Shown piece by piece: positions 6,944 through 15,847 of a stretch of 37,737 nucleotides of DNA. Source of the DNA: Oscillospiraceae bacterium (GTDB taxonomy: Bacteria; Bacillota; Clostridia; Oscillospirales; JAAYXM01); NCBI GenBank assembly GCA_017409405.1, contig JAFQSU010000037.1, forward strand, positions 1 through 37,737. The letters run 5' to 3'. The translations under genes were made by a program, and so were the position numbers. Within the stretch, counting starts at the first letter, position 1. Each line of letters opens with the position of its first letter. The notes beneath the pieces are model-generated. The model was given only the letters and a program-made list of their open reading frames with translations. It made no database searches and had not been told where the DNA came from.

Positions 6944-8569
6944 TCACATCTGCACCGGGGCAGGGAGGGGAGAAGGTGTCGGAACAGAGGTCGGGGCAGG
7001 GGACAGCGGTGCCGCCGTTACAGGCTGAGCCATAGGAAGGGGTGTGTTCTGCGCTGTCTGCATGTTCTGAGAGTTTTTAAGTTTTGCAATAAGCTTGCTC
7101 TTGTTGCGGAGATACTGTTCGGGAATTCCCTCGAGGTATGTAATAACGTCGGAGATAACACCCTTGGCAAAGAGATTGTCCATAGTCTGTACCTGCATAA
7201 GCTCGCTCCAGTATGCCGCAGAGCCGATATCCACCTTAAGGCTCAGCTCAAACGCGCTGTCGGCTGAGAAGTCAAACAGCTCTGTGGTAACAGCTCCGTC
7301 CTTCTCCGTCTGAACCTCACGAAGCCCGTAGTCAACGCTCATCATGTCTACAATAGTTCGTATGTAATCCTCCGTGAAGCGGTTGTATGCAAGCTTCTGA
7401 AGCTCAAGCGGCATTGCTGAGGCTTTCTGCGTTGCGATAATTGCAGACGTGTTCTGCGGATTGATGTTGCCGAGTGCGGCATCGGAGGCACCCATAAACT
7501 CAAGCGTGTACTGTATCATCTTGTCAATCAGCGTCATGACCTGATTTGACATATCTGCACCACGGAATGCAGAGGCTATTGCCTCATTCGGGTTTCCGAT
7601 TACGCCTATCGCCTGACCGACCTTGTTCGTCCACGAGGAAATCTTGGTAGCATCATATATCGTTTTCGGGAAGGCGTTCGTTTTCGCAGAATGTATTGCC
7701 ATGGCAAACAGCTGATTTATGCTTATCTGGTTTGGGATAAGCCCCGTTATTGCGGCGTTGCCGTGATACGAATTTTTAACCTTCTCCCACGGCATAACGG
7801 CAATCGGATAACGGCGATATCCCGTATCCCATTCGGGACGGACGATGACGTTCCGTGTCGTCTTGATTGCGTGTACGGTTCCGTTTTCGCGCCAGAACTT
7901 GACTATCACGGTAGTCAGGTTGTCGTCGGTTTTCGTGCTGCATACGTCGTACATCTCAAACTCACGGTCAGAGACTATCGACATTGCATCGGCTTCGTCA
8001 ACACCGTTTTTTATAGCCTCTTCACGGACAGAGTCAACCGTTCTCCTCATTTCAATAAGGATATACGGCTGCTTTTGTACATCGGAGGAATACGGGTTTC
8101 CGAACATTACGCTTGTGTTGTCAACTACCTCACACGCAATTCTTCCGCGTGCAAGCTGACCCGTTTCGGCTGACGGATCGAAGTAGAAGTACAGCACGCC
8201 GTCTCCGTCAACTGCCGCGTTACGTATTACGTCGCGCGCCTTTGCCTTTATTTCGGAAAGCTCCATTACACGCTCAACCTCACGAGACCATATCTCTGCC
8301 TTTTTTGTTCTTTCCTCCGTGGTAATAAACGGAGTGAACGCAACTCCAATGTCATCTGCCACTATCATTGAGATGAAATAGCTTACGACACGGCGCAGTA
8401 CATTTATAACGGGCTTTGCAAGGTCAGGGGCATTAAGCCCCTCCCATTGCTTTCCTATAAAAAAGTTTTCGTTTTTCTTTACGGTTTCGTAAAGGTCAAT
8501 TCCACGGTTATATGAAATAGCCTTCTGATATTCGTCCCATATCTCATGCGGTTTTTTAGATGTTTTCAT
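6944..8569 (-). CDS. Phage portal protein
   Basis: A 541-residue protein of the podovirus-type portal class, which forms the dodecameric ring at the capsid vertex through which DNA passes. Visible signs are the N-terminal FFIGKQWEGLNAPDL segment followed by KPVINVLRRVVSYFISMIV (the portal entry motif), FWRENGTVHAIK, and the FMGASDAALGNINPQNTSAI stretch typical of portal clip/stem regions. The C-terminus is proline-rich (about 35 residues of P, A, S and T). Its ATG overlaps the end of the membrane-protein gene, with GGAGG 9 bases upstream. The reading frame is intact and full-length. It is unusual to find it next to a terminase without any capsid or scaffold gene between. Confidence 0.8.
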   Translation of the reverse strand: MKTSKKPHEIWDEYQKAISYNRGIDLYETVKKNENFFIGKQWEGLNAPDLAKPVINVLRRVVSYFISMIVADDIGVAFTPFITTEERTKKAEIWSREVERVMELSEIKAKARDVIRNAAVDGDGVLYFYFDPSAETGQLARGRIACEVVDNTSVMFGNPYSSDVQKQPYILIEMRRTVDSVREEAIKNGVDEADAMSIVSDREFEMYDVCSTKTDDNLTTVIVKFWRENGTVHAIKTTRNVIVRPEWDTGYRRYPIAVMPWEKVKNSYHGNAAITGLIPNQISINQLFAMAIHSAKTNAFPKTIYDATKISSWTNKVGQAIGVIGNPNEAIASAFRGADMSNQVMTLIDKMIQYTLEFMGASDAALGNINPQNTSAIIATQKASAMPLELQKLAYNRFTEDYIRTIVDMMSVDYGLREVQTEKDGAVTTELFDFSADSAFELSLKVDIGSAAYWSELMQVQTMDNLFAKGVISDVITYLEGIPEQYLRNKSKLIAKLKNSQNMQTAQNTPLPMAQPVTAAPLSPAPTSVPTPSPLPAPVQM

Positions 8570-8762
8570 CGTCGTCTTCCTCCTGTTCTGTTCCGTCGTA
8601 GCCTAAAAGGTTTTCCCACTGGCGTAAAAGCCTCGGGTCTGCTTCCTCCTCGGGTGAGCCGGAGTAATCGTTTTCCGTACTATCACGGTCGAGCTTTTCA
8701 AAAACGATACCGGCACCGAAGATGAGCGCTCCCATCAGCATGAATATCAAGTACCATATCAT
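8556..8762 (-). CDS. Small single-span membrane protein
   Basis: A 68-residue protein if started at ATG 8762. An in-frame ATG at 8792 would add 10 residues but overlaps the preceding gene, and GGAGG lies between the two, 12 bases before 8762. Residues 1-22 form one membrane span (MIWYLIFMLMGALIFGAGIV). The rest is very acidic (DRDSTENDYSGSPEEEAD, TEQEEDDDE). No family is recognised. Its place just upstream of the portal, in an operon without other lysis genes, leaves holin-like or membrane-anchoring roles open; nothing in the sequence decides. Confidence 0.6.
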   Translation of the reverse strand: MIWYLIFMLMGALIFGAGIVFEKLDRDSTENDYSGSPEEEADPRLLRQWENLLGYDGTEQEEDDDENI

Positions 8763-8770
8763 GTTCTGTC

Positions 8771-9664
8771 TCAGCCTCCTACTATGCGCCATAAGTCAGC
8801 TTCGCTTATACCGAGTACAGAAGCAATGTCAGAAGCAGAAAAGCCGGCATTTGCCATTTTGAGCGCAAAGTCTCGGTTATCCGTCTGACGGTTCCATGCC
8901 GCCTGCTCACGGTCAAAGGCACGCTGATCCTCGTACTGCTGACGCTTCCATAACGCCTCGTTTGCATCCATTCCGGCGTTGTATGCAAAGTTTTGCTGGT
9001 TGGCTATTGCCTCTGCGGCAGCGATACCGTGCTGATATACAAGCTGTTCGTAGTTTGCAATTGCGTTTGCACGCTGGATATCACCCTCAAACTGCGCATC
9101 ACGGTAAGCGGTGTCAAGCTCCTGAAGATACTGGTCAAGGGCAAGCCTGTTATTGTTGATTGCCTGCTGATAGTTGCCGCCGAGCTGCATTTTTGAGGTT
9201 TCGGAATAGCCTGAGTTTGAAAGACCGAGTCTTGCTCGCTGCTCTTCCGCAACACCGTACGGGTTGGATGCTCTCAAGTATGCGTTGTAAGCGTTTCGGT
9301 TCTGGTCAACGTAGTTTGCCTGCGCCTGCTGTCTTTGCTGATTTATTGTGTTCTGCTTGCGCTCAACTCCGGCAGTGATTCCGCTTATGGAAGCATCTCT
9401 TGATGCTCCGAGGTGAGAAAGGCTGTTATCATACCCCTTTCGGATATCGTCCGCAATACTTGTCGGAGTTTTCACTCCACCGTTTGCGGTGAGTGTAAAC
9501 GTACCGCCGGCTGTCGGCACAGTCGAGCCTATGTCAACTCGCTGTGTGCCTGTCGGATCCTTGTAGGTTTTACCGTTTATTATGTACCCTTTCGCATTCT
9601 GCCCATTGGGAGTCTGATACGTTACTTCTGTTGATTTGTTGTAGTTGTTGTTATAATTGTTCAT
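8771..9664 (-). CDS. Coiled-coil phage structural-type protein
   Basis: A 297-residue protein. The N-terminus is asparagine/threonine-rich (NNYNNNYNKSTEVTYQT), followed by a short beta-type segment. From residue 100 it is long helical, glutamine/alanine-rich coiled coil (NTINQQRQQAQANYVDQNRN, RAFDREQAAWNRQTDNRD). It ends in a small helix-turn-helix-like cap (MANAGFSASDIASVLGIS). I recognise no named family. The composition resembles internal or ejection proteins of podovirus-type phages, and its position between two virion-type genes fits. The ribosome site AAGGAG precedes the ATG. Confidence 0.6.
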   Translation of the reverse strand: MNNYNNNYNKSTEVTYQTPNGQNAKGYIINGKTYKDPTGTQRVDIGSTVPTAGGTFTLTANGGVKTPTSIADDIRKGYDNSLSHLGASRDASISGITAGVERKQNTINQQRQQAQANYVDQNRNAYNAYLRASNPYGVAEEQRARLGLSNSGYSETSKMQLGGNYQQAINNNRLALDQYLQELDTAYRDAQFEGDIQRANAIANYEQLVYQHGIAAAEAIANQQNFAYNAGMDANEALWKRQQYEDQRAFDREQAAWNRQTDNRDFALKMANAGFSASDIASVLGISEADLWRIVGG

Positions 9665-9680
9665 TTTTCTTTTCTCCTTA

Positions 9681-11783
9681 TTATTTTTTTGTTTTTCCTA
9701 AGAAATATCTTCTTACAATTCCGCCTATACCGAAGGCGTGGTTGGGTTTGTCGTTGCGACAGATTATCTGGATTGCGCTGTACTTCTTTACCTTTGAGTT
9801 GAACGGGATTACCGAATACGGCGCGGTATTGAACGTGAATTCCGAAAAGTCGATATCCTCGAAGTTGAAGATTCCGGCGCTTCTCTCTGTTACCTCTCGT
9901 CCAAAATCGCGGTCTGTGCGCACGATGACAGACACGCCCGAACGGTTGTAGGATTTCAGAAGTACGCCCGACCCGGTTTTCACAAGAGTTTTCTCCTGCA
10001 TGAAGCTTCCGTCGCTTGAAAGGTTTGTCGCCCATTCGGCAACTATTGCCTCACCGTCGTCGGAATACGCCTCGCTTTTTAGTTCACCGCGTGAGTTTAC
10101 AAGGTCGTTGTTGAACATGCAGATTCTTCCGTCGTCTGTGCCGAAGTACAGTTCTCCCCCGTTTGAGTAGAGAACTCTTGCAGGGATATTTGTCCAGTAG
10201 TACCACTCGTACTCAAAGGTGTTTGTCTTGTTAAACGGATATTGCTTTTGTGCGGCATCCGCTACATATGCTACGCCGTTTACACACAGGATGAGATATC
10301 CGTTCCACTCACACATGACCGCATCAGAAATGTTATTTTCCCGAAGCAGCTTTTTGTTTATTTTAGTGGAGCGGATGTTAAGCGCACGTTCGTTGGAAAT
10401 ATCCTGTGAGCATATTGCGTATACACCGTTTCTCGTAAGATACAACGGGTCATCAAGGAAAGAGCATATCGCATGAGGAGCGATAGCACCGATACCTGAG
10501 GTCCCTTGCTTTATCGGGAAGATTACCGACCCGTCAGACAATGCGGAATATGAACGCATGTAAATTGTTGCGTCCTCTCCGTCGCTTTTGAGTATTGCCT
10601 GCTCACTTCCCGTTCGCAGATACCCCATTATGCGGCTTGAGTCCATGCCGATTTCAGTGTAGTTTATATCGGGGACAAAGAGCGGATCGTTTACTCCCGA
10701 GTACCAGTCAGTATGAGGAAAATCAGGGTTTCCCGAGAAGAATACTCTGTTTTCAAACACATCAAGCACCGTGCATTTGTTTATGTATTCCTCATAGCCG
10801 TCAATCTTGTGTGAAAACTCTATCGAAAAGTTATCAACACCCGGTGTGAAATAATAGTCCGTAAGGTTGTTGAAGTTCGGAGAGCATATTACGTAGCCGC
10901 AGTTGTTGTATTTTGAATTTCCGATTTTTACATCAACCAGCAGATTTGAGGCAGAAATGGGTACATGATTGAAGTAGTTGGTATTGACACCTTCTTTTTC
11001 TGCATCTTCGGTCCTGTACAGCTGTGTGTTGATACTTCCGTCATAGATTACGCTGAACATTTCCTCTCCTGTCGAAATACATCTCATCGTAACGCGTGAG
11101 CCTGCTTCAATGGTCGAATCAAGAGCAAAGAGAAGATACCCGCCGCCTTCCTGACAGAATGTATTACGTCTTTTGCCGGATATGAGATTGAGGCTTACCG
11201 TTTCGGGCACCGCTCCGGGGTACACATCTTCATTGTTAGCATGCTTGAATGTCCCGCTCGTATTCCATCTCTGGAACACAGAGCTGTCGTAAAGATACAT
11301 GCGGTCGAGTTGCATTGCCTCACGACCGGTATGGGTTATGGGTGCGTATACGGCAGAGGAACCTGATGCTCTTTCGCACGTTTCTCCGTCAAAAACGAGA
11401 TACTCATTTCCCGTAAGTATACAGAGCTTACCCTTGAAGTATTTACCCATGGAACGACTGTCGGCAATGCCCTCAATCAGACAGGTGAACTCGCCGTCTT
11501 TATATTTGTACATTTTGTCTCCCGAATGTATAAGCGTACACTGTTGAGTGTCTCCGTCAAAGCTGTAAATTCCGTTTATACGCCCATCGAGAGTCTTAAG
11601 TGTTCTCCAGCCGACGCGCTTTTCAGGGAAACCGTCTGTGTCGGATATGAGATTTTTTGCATCGGGTGAATGAATGTCGTCCACCATAGATGCATCACGC
11701 GAAAAATCCACGCCACGGAAGGTCTCATACTTCTTTGTATAGACAGTATTGGGGGATGGCGTTATTTTAGAAATTTTAGCCAT
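9681..11783 (-). CDS. Large beta-rich virion-type protein (possible neck/stabilisation protein)
   Basis: A 700-residue protein. I start it at ATG 11783 because GGGAGG is 9 bases upstream; an in-frame extension to 11819 lacks a site. The opening pattern YETFRGVDFSRDASMVDDIH, then SPDAKNLISDTDGFPEKR-GW, is that of phage neck or tail-hub 'stabilisation' proteins (P22 gp10-like), where N-terminal residues contact many subunits and the body is a beta-propeller. The body is rich in short strands with repeated YxFDGxT, YSNGGELYFGTDDGRI and similar turns. No signal peptide is present. The assignment rests on these patterns and on the phage context; the exact role is open. Confidence 0.6.
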   Translation of the reverse strand: MAKISKITPSPNTVYTKKYETFRGVDFSRDASMVDDIHSPDAKNLISDTDGFPEKRVGWRTLKTLDGRINGIYSFDGDTQQCTLIHSGDKMYKYKDGEFTCLIEGIADSRSMGKYFKGKLCILTGNEYLVFDGETCERASGSSAVYAPITHTGREAMQLDRMYLYDSSVFQRWNTSGTFKHANNEDVYPGAVPETVSLNLISGKRRNTFCQEGGGYLLFALDSTIEAGSRVTMRCISTGEEMFSVIYDGSINTQLYRTEDAEKEGVNTNYFNHVPISASNLLVDVKIGNSKYNNCGYVICSPNFNNLTDYYFTPGVDNFSIEFSHKIDGYEEYINKCTVLDVFENRVFFSGNPDFPHTDWYSGVNDPLFVPDINYTEIGMDSSRIMGYLRTGSEQAILKSDGEDATIYMRSYSALSDGSVIFPIKQGTSGIGAIAPHAICSFLDDPLYLTRNGVYAICSQDISNERALNIRSTKINKKLLRENNISDAVMCEWNGYLILCVNGVAYVADAAQKQYPFNKTNTFEYEWYYWTNIPARVLYSNGGELYFGTDDGRICMFNNDLVNSRGELKSEAYSDDGEAIVAEWATNLSSDGSFMQEKTLVKTGSGVLLKSYNRSGVSVIVRTDRDFGREVTERSAGIFNFEDIDFSEFTFNTAPYSVIPFNSKVKKYSAIQIICRNDKPNHAFGIGGIVRRYFLGKTKK

Positions 11784-11830
11784 ATGCTCTTGCCTCCCTC
11801 GTATAACTTTGCTTGTCAAAGAATCTCATA

Positions 11831-12331
11831 TTACACATAGCCTCCCTCCTGCTCCTCTGCAAAGGCAAACCAGTAAAAATAGTTTTCATTTGAAAAAACT
11901 ATTGTTTTTGTTCCTCCGCTTCGGGCACTGAAACCGTCATCTGTTGTTGTAACTATCGCATTGTTTAACACGTCATTATAATCGTAGTCGGATGTAGCAG
12001 TACATCTTCCTCCAACAGACTCTTTCCATACCACATTTTTCATTCTATTTGTCCATTCTACACCTTCAAAAGTGAGTATGCGAATGTCTTTGGGTTTAAA
12101 ACCAATCCCTGAAATCGAAAAAGTTTCGGTATTTGGTCCCGGCATATATCCGCAGGCCATTTTTACGCCGTCTGCTTCCTCTAAGCCCTTCTCATAACCT
12201 TTATCGTATGCAGTTTGATTGACCGCACTGACCTTTTCGGCAAACGAGCTCGGTGAAATCGCATCCCCTGTTCCGAGGCATGCCCGGATTGTGTCTGCTA
12301 TCGCTTTAAACTTATTCTGCTGTATACTCAT
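11831..12331 (-). CDS. Small phage tail-type protein
   Basis: A 166-residue protein. Residues 1-50 (KFKAIADTIRACLGTGDAIS then FAEKVSAV and YDKGYEKGLEEAD) match a common N-terminal module of tail and fibre-associated proteins in Clostridia phages, usually written IADAIR-KTG-----SPxxFAEKI. The remaining 110 residues are a beta-rich domain (GFKPKDIRILTFEG, KTIVFSNENYFYWFAF) of unknown function. Its ATG overlaps the stop of the fibre gene (ATGA), so the two are translationally coupled. It is probably a fibre partner or adaptor. Confidence 0.6.
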   Translation of the reverse strand: MSIQQNKFKAIADTIRACLGTGDAISPSSFAEKVSAVNQTAYDKGYEKGLEEADGVKMACGYMPGPNTETFSISGIGFKPKDIRILTFEGVEWTNRMKNVVWKESVGGRCTATSDYDYNDVLNNAIVTTTDDGFSARSGGTKTIVFSNENYFYWFAFAEEQEGGYV

Positions 12332-14127
12332 ACCTCTGCCTCCCAGCTGTCAAGAACTGCAGACTGAATTGAGCTGTCTACATATTCGGTAGTTGCAAGC
12401 CCTGTCAGGTCAACATTTACCTGCTCTGCCGTCACCTTGTGCGGATTTTCGGTGTCTTCCACATGAGCGTTGAACATATCAAGCGTAACAAATGATGTAG
12501 CCACGCCATCCGGTACCTCGCCGCCTGCGATATATGCGTCAAGTCTTGCGGCTAAAGCGCTTATTGTCTCCTCAAGCTCTCTTATTCTCTCTCCGTGTGT
12601 AAGCATATCGGAAAGAACGGCTTCCGACAGAACGGTATTACCCAGCTTTACGGATTTATCAATATTTACCGAAAAAATATTTGACCTCGCCTCGTCAGAT
12701 GTTCCGTTGCCTATCTGGAAAACATCCTGTGAGCTGAGCTTGTTATATAAGCCAAATACCGTCTGATAATTTCTGCCCGTTTTCAGCCCTACGCCCATAG
12801 CAGTAGAGCCGGTGTTAACAGACTCTGAGCTGTAACCGCTTGCAAAAGAATAACTGCCGGAAGCCTTATTGGCGTAGCCCATTGCGGTAGCATAGCCGCC
12901 TGAGGCAACTGTATTAAGACCTGCCGCATGGGAATAATCTCCGGAAGCTACCGTCCCTCTGCCTTCTGCATGGCTGAACTGACCGCTTGCAGTAGTGCTG
13001 AAGCCTTCTGCGTGAGCAGAATTGTTAAGCGCCTTACTGCTCGCCCCCTCTGCATGAGAGTATTTGCCGCTTGCCTCTGTGCTTGCACCCTCGGCATGGG
13101 AATAGTCACCTGTTGCTTTTGTATTACTTCCCTCGGAGTGACTGTATGCACCTGAAGCGGTGGTGTTACTGCCCTCGGCATGAGAAGCCTTGCCTGTTGC
13201 TTTAGCTCCGTTTCCTTCCGCATGAGAAGCTTCTCCTTCGGCGGTTGTGCTGTGTCCTTCCGAATGAGAGCCGAGTCCGCTTGCAACCGTAATATGTCCC
13301 TCGGCATGCGAGGAGGAACCTTCGGATTTTGACGAAGTTCCCTCGGCGTGGGAGCGCTCTCCGGTAGCTTCGCACTGATGACCCTCTGCATGAGAGTAGT
13401 TGCCGCTCGCTTTAGTATAACTGTTCTCTGCGTGAGAAGCCCATCCTTCTGCTGTGGCATAATGCCCCTCGGCGTGGGAATACAACCCACTCGTTTTGGT
13501 ATATCCGCCCTCTGCGTGAGAATAGTCACCCTCTGACAAGGTTGCGTAATTCAGCGCACTTGAATGATCGCCCACAGCTTTCGTGTATCTTCCCAACGCT
13601 ACCGATGCATAGCCTTCTGCCACGGGGAGAGGGTAGAGTTGGGTGCCGTCACCTTTTTCTATACCGTATGCCTCTTCCTCCGTGAATTGAGTAAGTGACC
13701 CCGTTCCGATTCCCGATATCAGAGTTGAGGTCTGAGGAAGCTCGGCTAAAGACGTGACTCCGTCACCGATTTTTGTGACGTATACAACCTCATCGGAGAC
13801 GGTAACATTACCGTCTTTATCCTGCACCGGCATGCTGTCATACTTGATAATATACATCTCTTTGTCGGCAGGAAGTATCGACGCAAGGTCATCGTGAGCC
13901 GAAACAACACTTGCACCCGTGATGTTCTCTATGCTTTCCTGCTGTCTTGTGAGTATTTCCGAAAGCTCATCAATGAGTGCGTTGTGTTTTTCCTTTATCT
14001 CCTTGTCGCTTCTTGCGTCAAAAACTGCTTTCAGGCTCTCGGCGGTATATCCGCTGTCCGACGGATAGTCGGGAAGGTTTGATACGCCCTCCGAGTAGTT
14101 GTTGATTTTGTGTTGTGTTATATTCAT
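12328..14127 (-). CDS. Fibre protein with YadA-type head repeats (SHAEG)
   Basis: A 599-residue protein started at ATG 14127 (AAGGAG 6 bases upstream). Residues 1-190 form a stalk-like N-terminal part. About sixteen tandem 14-residue repeats of the form SHAEGxxTxASGxY follow, the left-handed beta-roll repeat of YadA/haemagglutinin heads, encoded by 42-base units between roughly 12850 and 13540. The C-terminal part has a coiled-coil trimerisation-type stretch (HGERIRELEETISALAARLD) and a final VTLDMFNAHVEDTENPHKVT module common in phage tail fibres. A trimeric receptor-binding fibre is the likely role. Its place straight after terL, before the portal, is unusual. Confidence 0.75.
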   Translation of the reverse strand: MNITQHKINNYSEGVSNLPDYPSDSGYTAESLKAVFDARSDKEIKEKHNALIDELSEILTRQQESIENITGASVVSAHDDLASILPADKEMYIIKYDSMPVQDKDGNVTVSDEVVYVTKIGDGVTSLAELPQTSTLISGIGTGSLTQFTEEEAYGIEKGDGTQLYPLPVAEGYASVALGRYTKAVGDHSSALNYATLSEGDYSHAEGGYTKTSGLYSHAEGHYATAEGWASHAENSYTKASGNYSHAEGHQCEATGERSHAEGTSSKSEGSSSHAEGHITVASGLGSHSEGHSTTAEGEASHAEGNGAKATGKASHAEGSNTTASGAYSHSEGSNTKATGDYSHAEGASTEASGKYSHAEGASSKALNNSAHAEGFSTTASGQFSHAEGRGTVASGDYSHAAGLNTVASGGYATAMGYANKASGSYSFASGYSSESVNTGSTAMGVGLKTGRNYQTVFGLYNKLSSQDVFQIGNGTSDEARSNIFSVNIDKSVKLGNTVLSEAVLSDMLTHGERIRELEETISALAARLDAYIAGGEVPDGVATSFVTLDMFNAHVEDTENPHKVTAEQVNVDLTGLATTEYVDSSIQSAVLDSWEAEV

Positions 14128-14137
14128 AAGTTTCTCC

Positions 14138-15454
14138 TTATATTGAAAATTGAAGTAATTCTTCGATTTGTTTGTCAAATTCGGGTCGGTCACCGTCATC
14201 GACCCGTGGTCTTGCTGCAGGAACGGGACGTCCTGCAACAAAATAACGTATGGCATCGGGTGCGTGTGTCAACTCGTGAGGAGTTGATGCTACGTCATTG
14301 GGATTTTTGGAATCCCGGCAGACTGCAGGCAGACAGCGTATCAGGTTTGTACAATTAGAAAAAATCTGCAGAGCGGCGCACGTCTTTCCTGTTTCGTCGG
14401 GAAACGGGGAAAGCCACTCTTTTAAGTTGTACCAGCCTTGAACTCTGTCATTTTTAGCCGAAGTCAACGGTACTCCGTTTTCGGCAAAAATCTGTGCAGC
14501 GCTTTTTCCGGTGTCCTGACGCCTGTTCCATAAGTCCGGAGGTGCTATGTACGAATAAATATCTTCGCACGTCATCTTACGTATCCTGCGTGCTGCTTCC
14601 GATATTATCAGACCGCTTTCATATATTTCACGGTATACATACGCACGTCCGTACATATCAACGGCAATCCAATATCCGGCAAGCATATCAAGTCCGTAGT
14701 CCATGACAAAATATCTGCGCCAGCTTTTGGGAATATTGAAGGGTGTCAAAACATGTATATCTCTGTTCCATTCCGTGAAATACTGTCCGTCAAATATATC
14801 CCAGTTGCCGAAAAGCAAGGCCTCGCGGTCTTTTTTTGAAAGACGCTTAAGTCTTTCGACATATCCGGGGTCTGAATTCATAAGAAATGAATTGTCCGTA
14901 ACCTTGGACGGAATGAAAATACGGCCGAGATGCTCGACATTCGGCGCACCGATGTCGATGAAACGCGCCTTCACCCATGTATGCCCGATGCCACCGGGGT
15001 TTGTTGAGCTTTTTATCTGCTTTGGATATGAATTTGCACCGCGCACACGTGAGATGAGGTACACATACATCTGTTCTGTAAAATGTGTAAGCTCATCAAA
15101 GCGGATAACATCATATTCGGCAGACTGATAACGGTAGACATCATTTTCGCTGTCGCAATATCCGAAATCAATGACGGAGCCGTTTTTGAAAAAGCCCTCG
15201 TGCTTGGATGCTTTATATGTAAAAATATTTCTCGGATAGAGCTCGAGTGCTGTTCGTATAAGGGATTTTTCAAGCTCCGGCAGCGTGCGTCTGAGAATAA
15301 GCTGTTTTGATTTCGGATATTTAAGCGCAAACAGCAGAGCATCGACAAGCTGACCGTATGATTTTCCTCCACCTGCCGCACCGCCGAAAAGAACTTCGCC
15401 GGAGGATGCCGAAATAAATTCCTGCTGGCGTGGGGTGATGCTCAGCTCAAGCAT
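14138..15454 (-). CDS. Phage terminase large subunit
   Basis: The packaging motor and nuclease, which translocates DNA into proheads through the portal and cuts it. A glutamine motif precedes Walker A GGAAGGGKS. Walker B is DVIRFDELTHF, with the acidic pair D/E in FDEL. A coupling motif SSTNPGG follows. The C-terminal RNase H-type nuclease is marked by YFVMDYGLD and a late APDAIRYF. At about 438 residues it is full-length and uninterrupted. I start it at ATG 15454, which overlaps the terS stop; a TTG at 15466 is also in frame. All motifs needed for activity seem kept although no capsid gene is present. Confidence 0.88.
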   Translation of the reverse strand: MLELSITPRQQEFISASSGEVLFGGAAGGGKSYGQLVDALLFALKYPKSKQLILRRTLPELEKSLIRTALELYPRNIFTYKASKHEGFFKNGSVIDFGYCDSENDVYRYQSAEYDVIRFDELTHFTEQMYVYLISRVRGANSYPKQIKSSTNPGGIGHTWVKARFIDIGAPNVEHLGRIFIPSKVTDNSFLMNSDPGYVERLKRLSKKDREALLFGNWDIFDGQYFTEWNRDIHVLTPFNIPKSWRRYFVMDYGLDMLAGYWIAVDMYGRAYVYREIYESGLIISEAARRIRKMTCEDIYSYIAPPDLWNRRQDTGKSAAQIFAENGVPLTSAKNDRVQGWYNLKEWLSPFPDETGKTCAALQIFSNCTNLIRCLPAVCRDSKNPNDVASTPHELTHAPDAIRYFVAGRPVPAARPRVDDGDRPEFDKQIEELLQFSI

Positions 15455-15719
15455 CCGCTCCGACAACTCTTATGAGAACGTCCAGGGGATTTTCGTCACT
15501 TTTTTCCTCTTCGTCACATAAAAGCTCTTCGATAAATTCGGCAGCTTTGAGGTCTCCCTCAAGCCCCTTTTTCACCTGTGCAAGAGCGATTGCCTGCAGA
15601 ACGCTCAGCTTTTTGCTCTGTCCCGTGATGATGCCGAGTGTTTCGAGGTATGACGGTTCTACCTTTTTGCGCACGATTTTAGCAAGCTCGCTTTTAATTG
15701 AGCTGCTCTTTTTTGTCAT
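15447..15719 (-). CDS. Terminase small subunit-like protein
   Basis: A 90-residue protein directly upstream of, and overlapping, terL. Residues 20-75 (EPSYLETLGIITGQSKKLSV, then KKGLEGDLKAAEFIEELL) follow the helical pattern of small-terminase-like proteins of Gram-positive phages, in which GD-KAA-F marks the core. It would recognise the packaging start site and recruit TerL. GGAGGT sits 6 bases before the ATG. It is shorter than usual, and I see no clear DNA-binding winged helix, so the call leans on position. Confidence 0.6.
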   Translation of the reverse strand: MTKKSSSIKSELAKIVRKKVEPSYLETLGIITGQSKKLSVLQAIALAQVKKGLEGDLKAAEFIEELLCDEEEKSDENPLDVLIRVVGADA

Positions 15720-15745
15720 GTCTTCACCTCCTTTCTGACATGCAA

Positions 15746-15776
15746 GAGAGCGTACACATTAAGCATGTACGCTCTC
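15746..15776 (-). other. Hairpin in the leader of the phage operon
   Basis: A perfect 11-base-pair stem (GAGAGCGTACA and TGTACGCTCTC) with a 9-base loop, between the candidate promoter and the terS ribosome site. On the minus strand the tail is only TTGCATG, so termination would be weak. It may be a leader attenuator or a transcript-stabilising cap. Confidence 0.6.
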
Positions 15777-15789
15777 CTGCATTGTGTAT

Positions 15790-15833
15790 ATTATATCACT
15801 TTGAAAATTAACTTTGTGCCAAGATTGTGCCAA
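15790..15833 (-). promoter_or_regulatory. Candidate promoter with tandem TTGGCACAA repeats
   Basis: On the minus strand TGATATAAT (15798-15790) is an extended -10. Upstream are two direct copies of TTGGCACAA (15833-15825 and 15822-15814), exactly 11 bases apart, or one helical turn. The nearer TTGGCA is 21 bases from the -10, too far for a normal -35. The repeats are better read as protein-binding sites (operator or recombinase arm sites). The host peptidase gene ends 14 bases further up. Confidence 0.5.
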
Positions 15834-15847
15834 CTTTTTCCCACCGA

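Noticed and set aside
9661..10035. 124-codon minus-strand frame
   Set aside because: It lies wholly within the last part of the 700-residue virion-type gene in another frame and has an arginine/lysine-rich shadow composition.
12948..13529. 193-codon minus-strand frame over the fibre repeats
   Set aside because: It is a shadow created by the 42-base repeats, giving an artificial M/L/Q/R-rich sequence.
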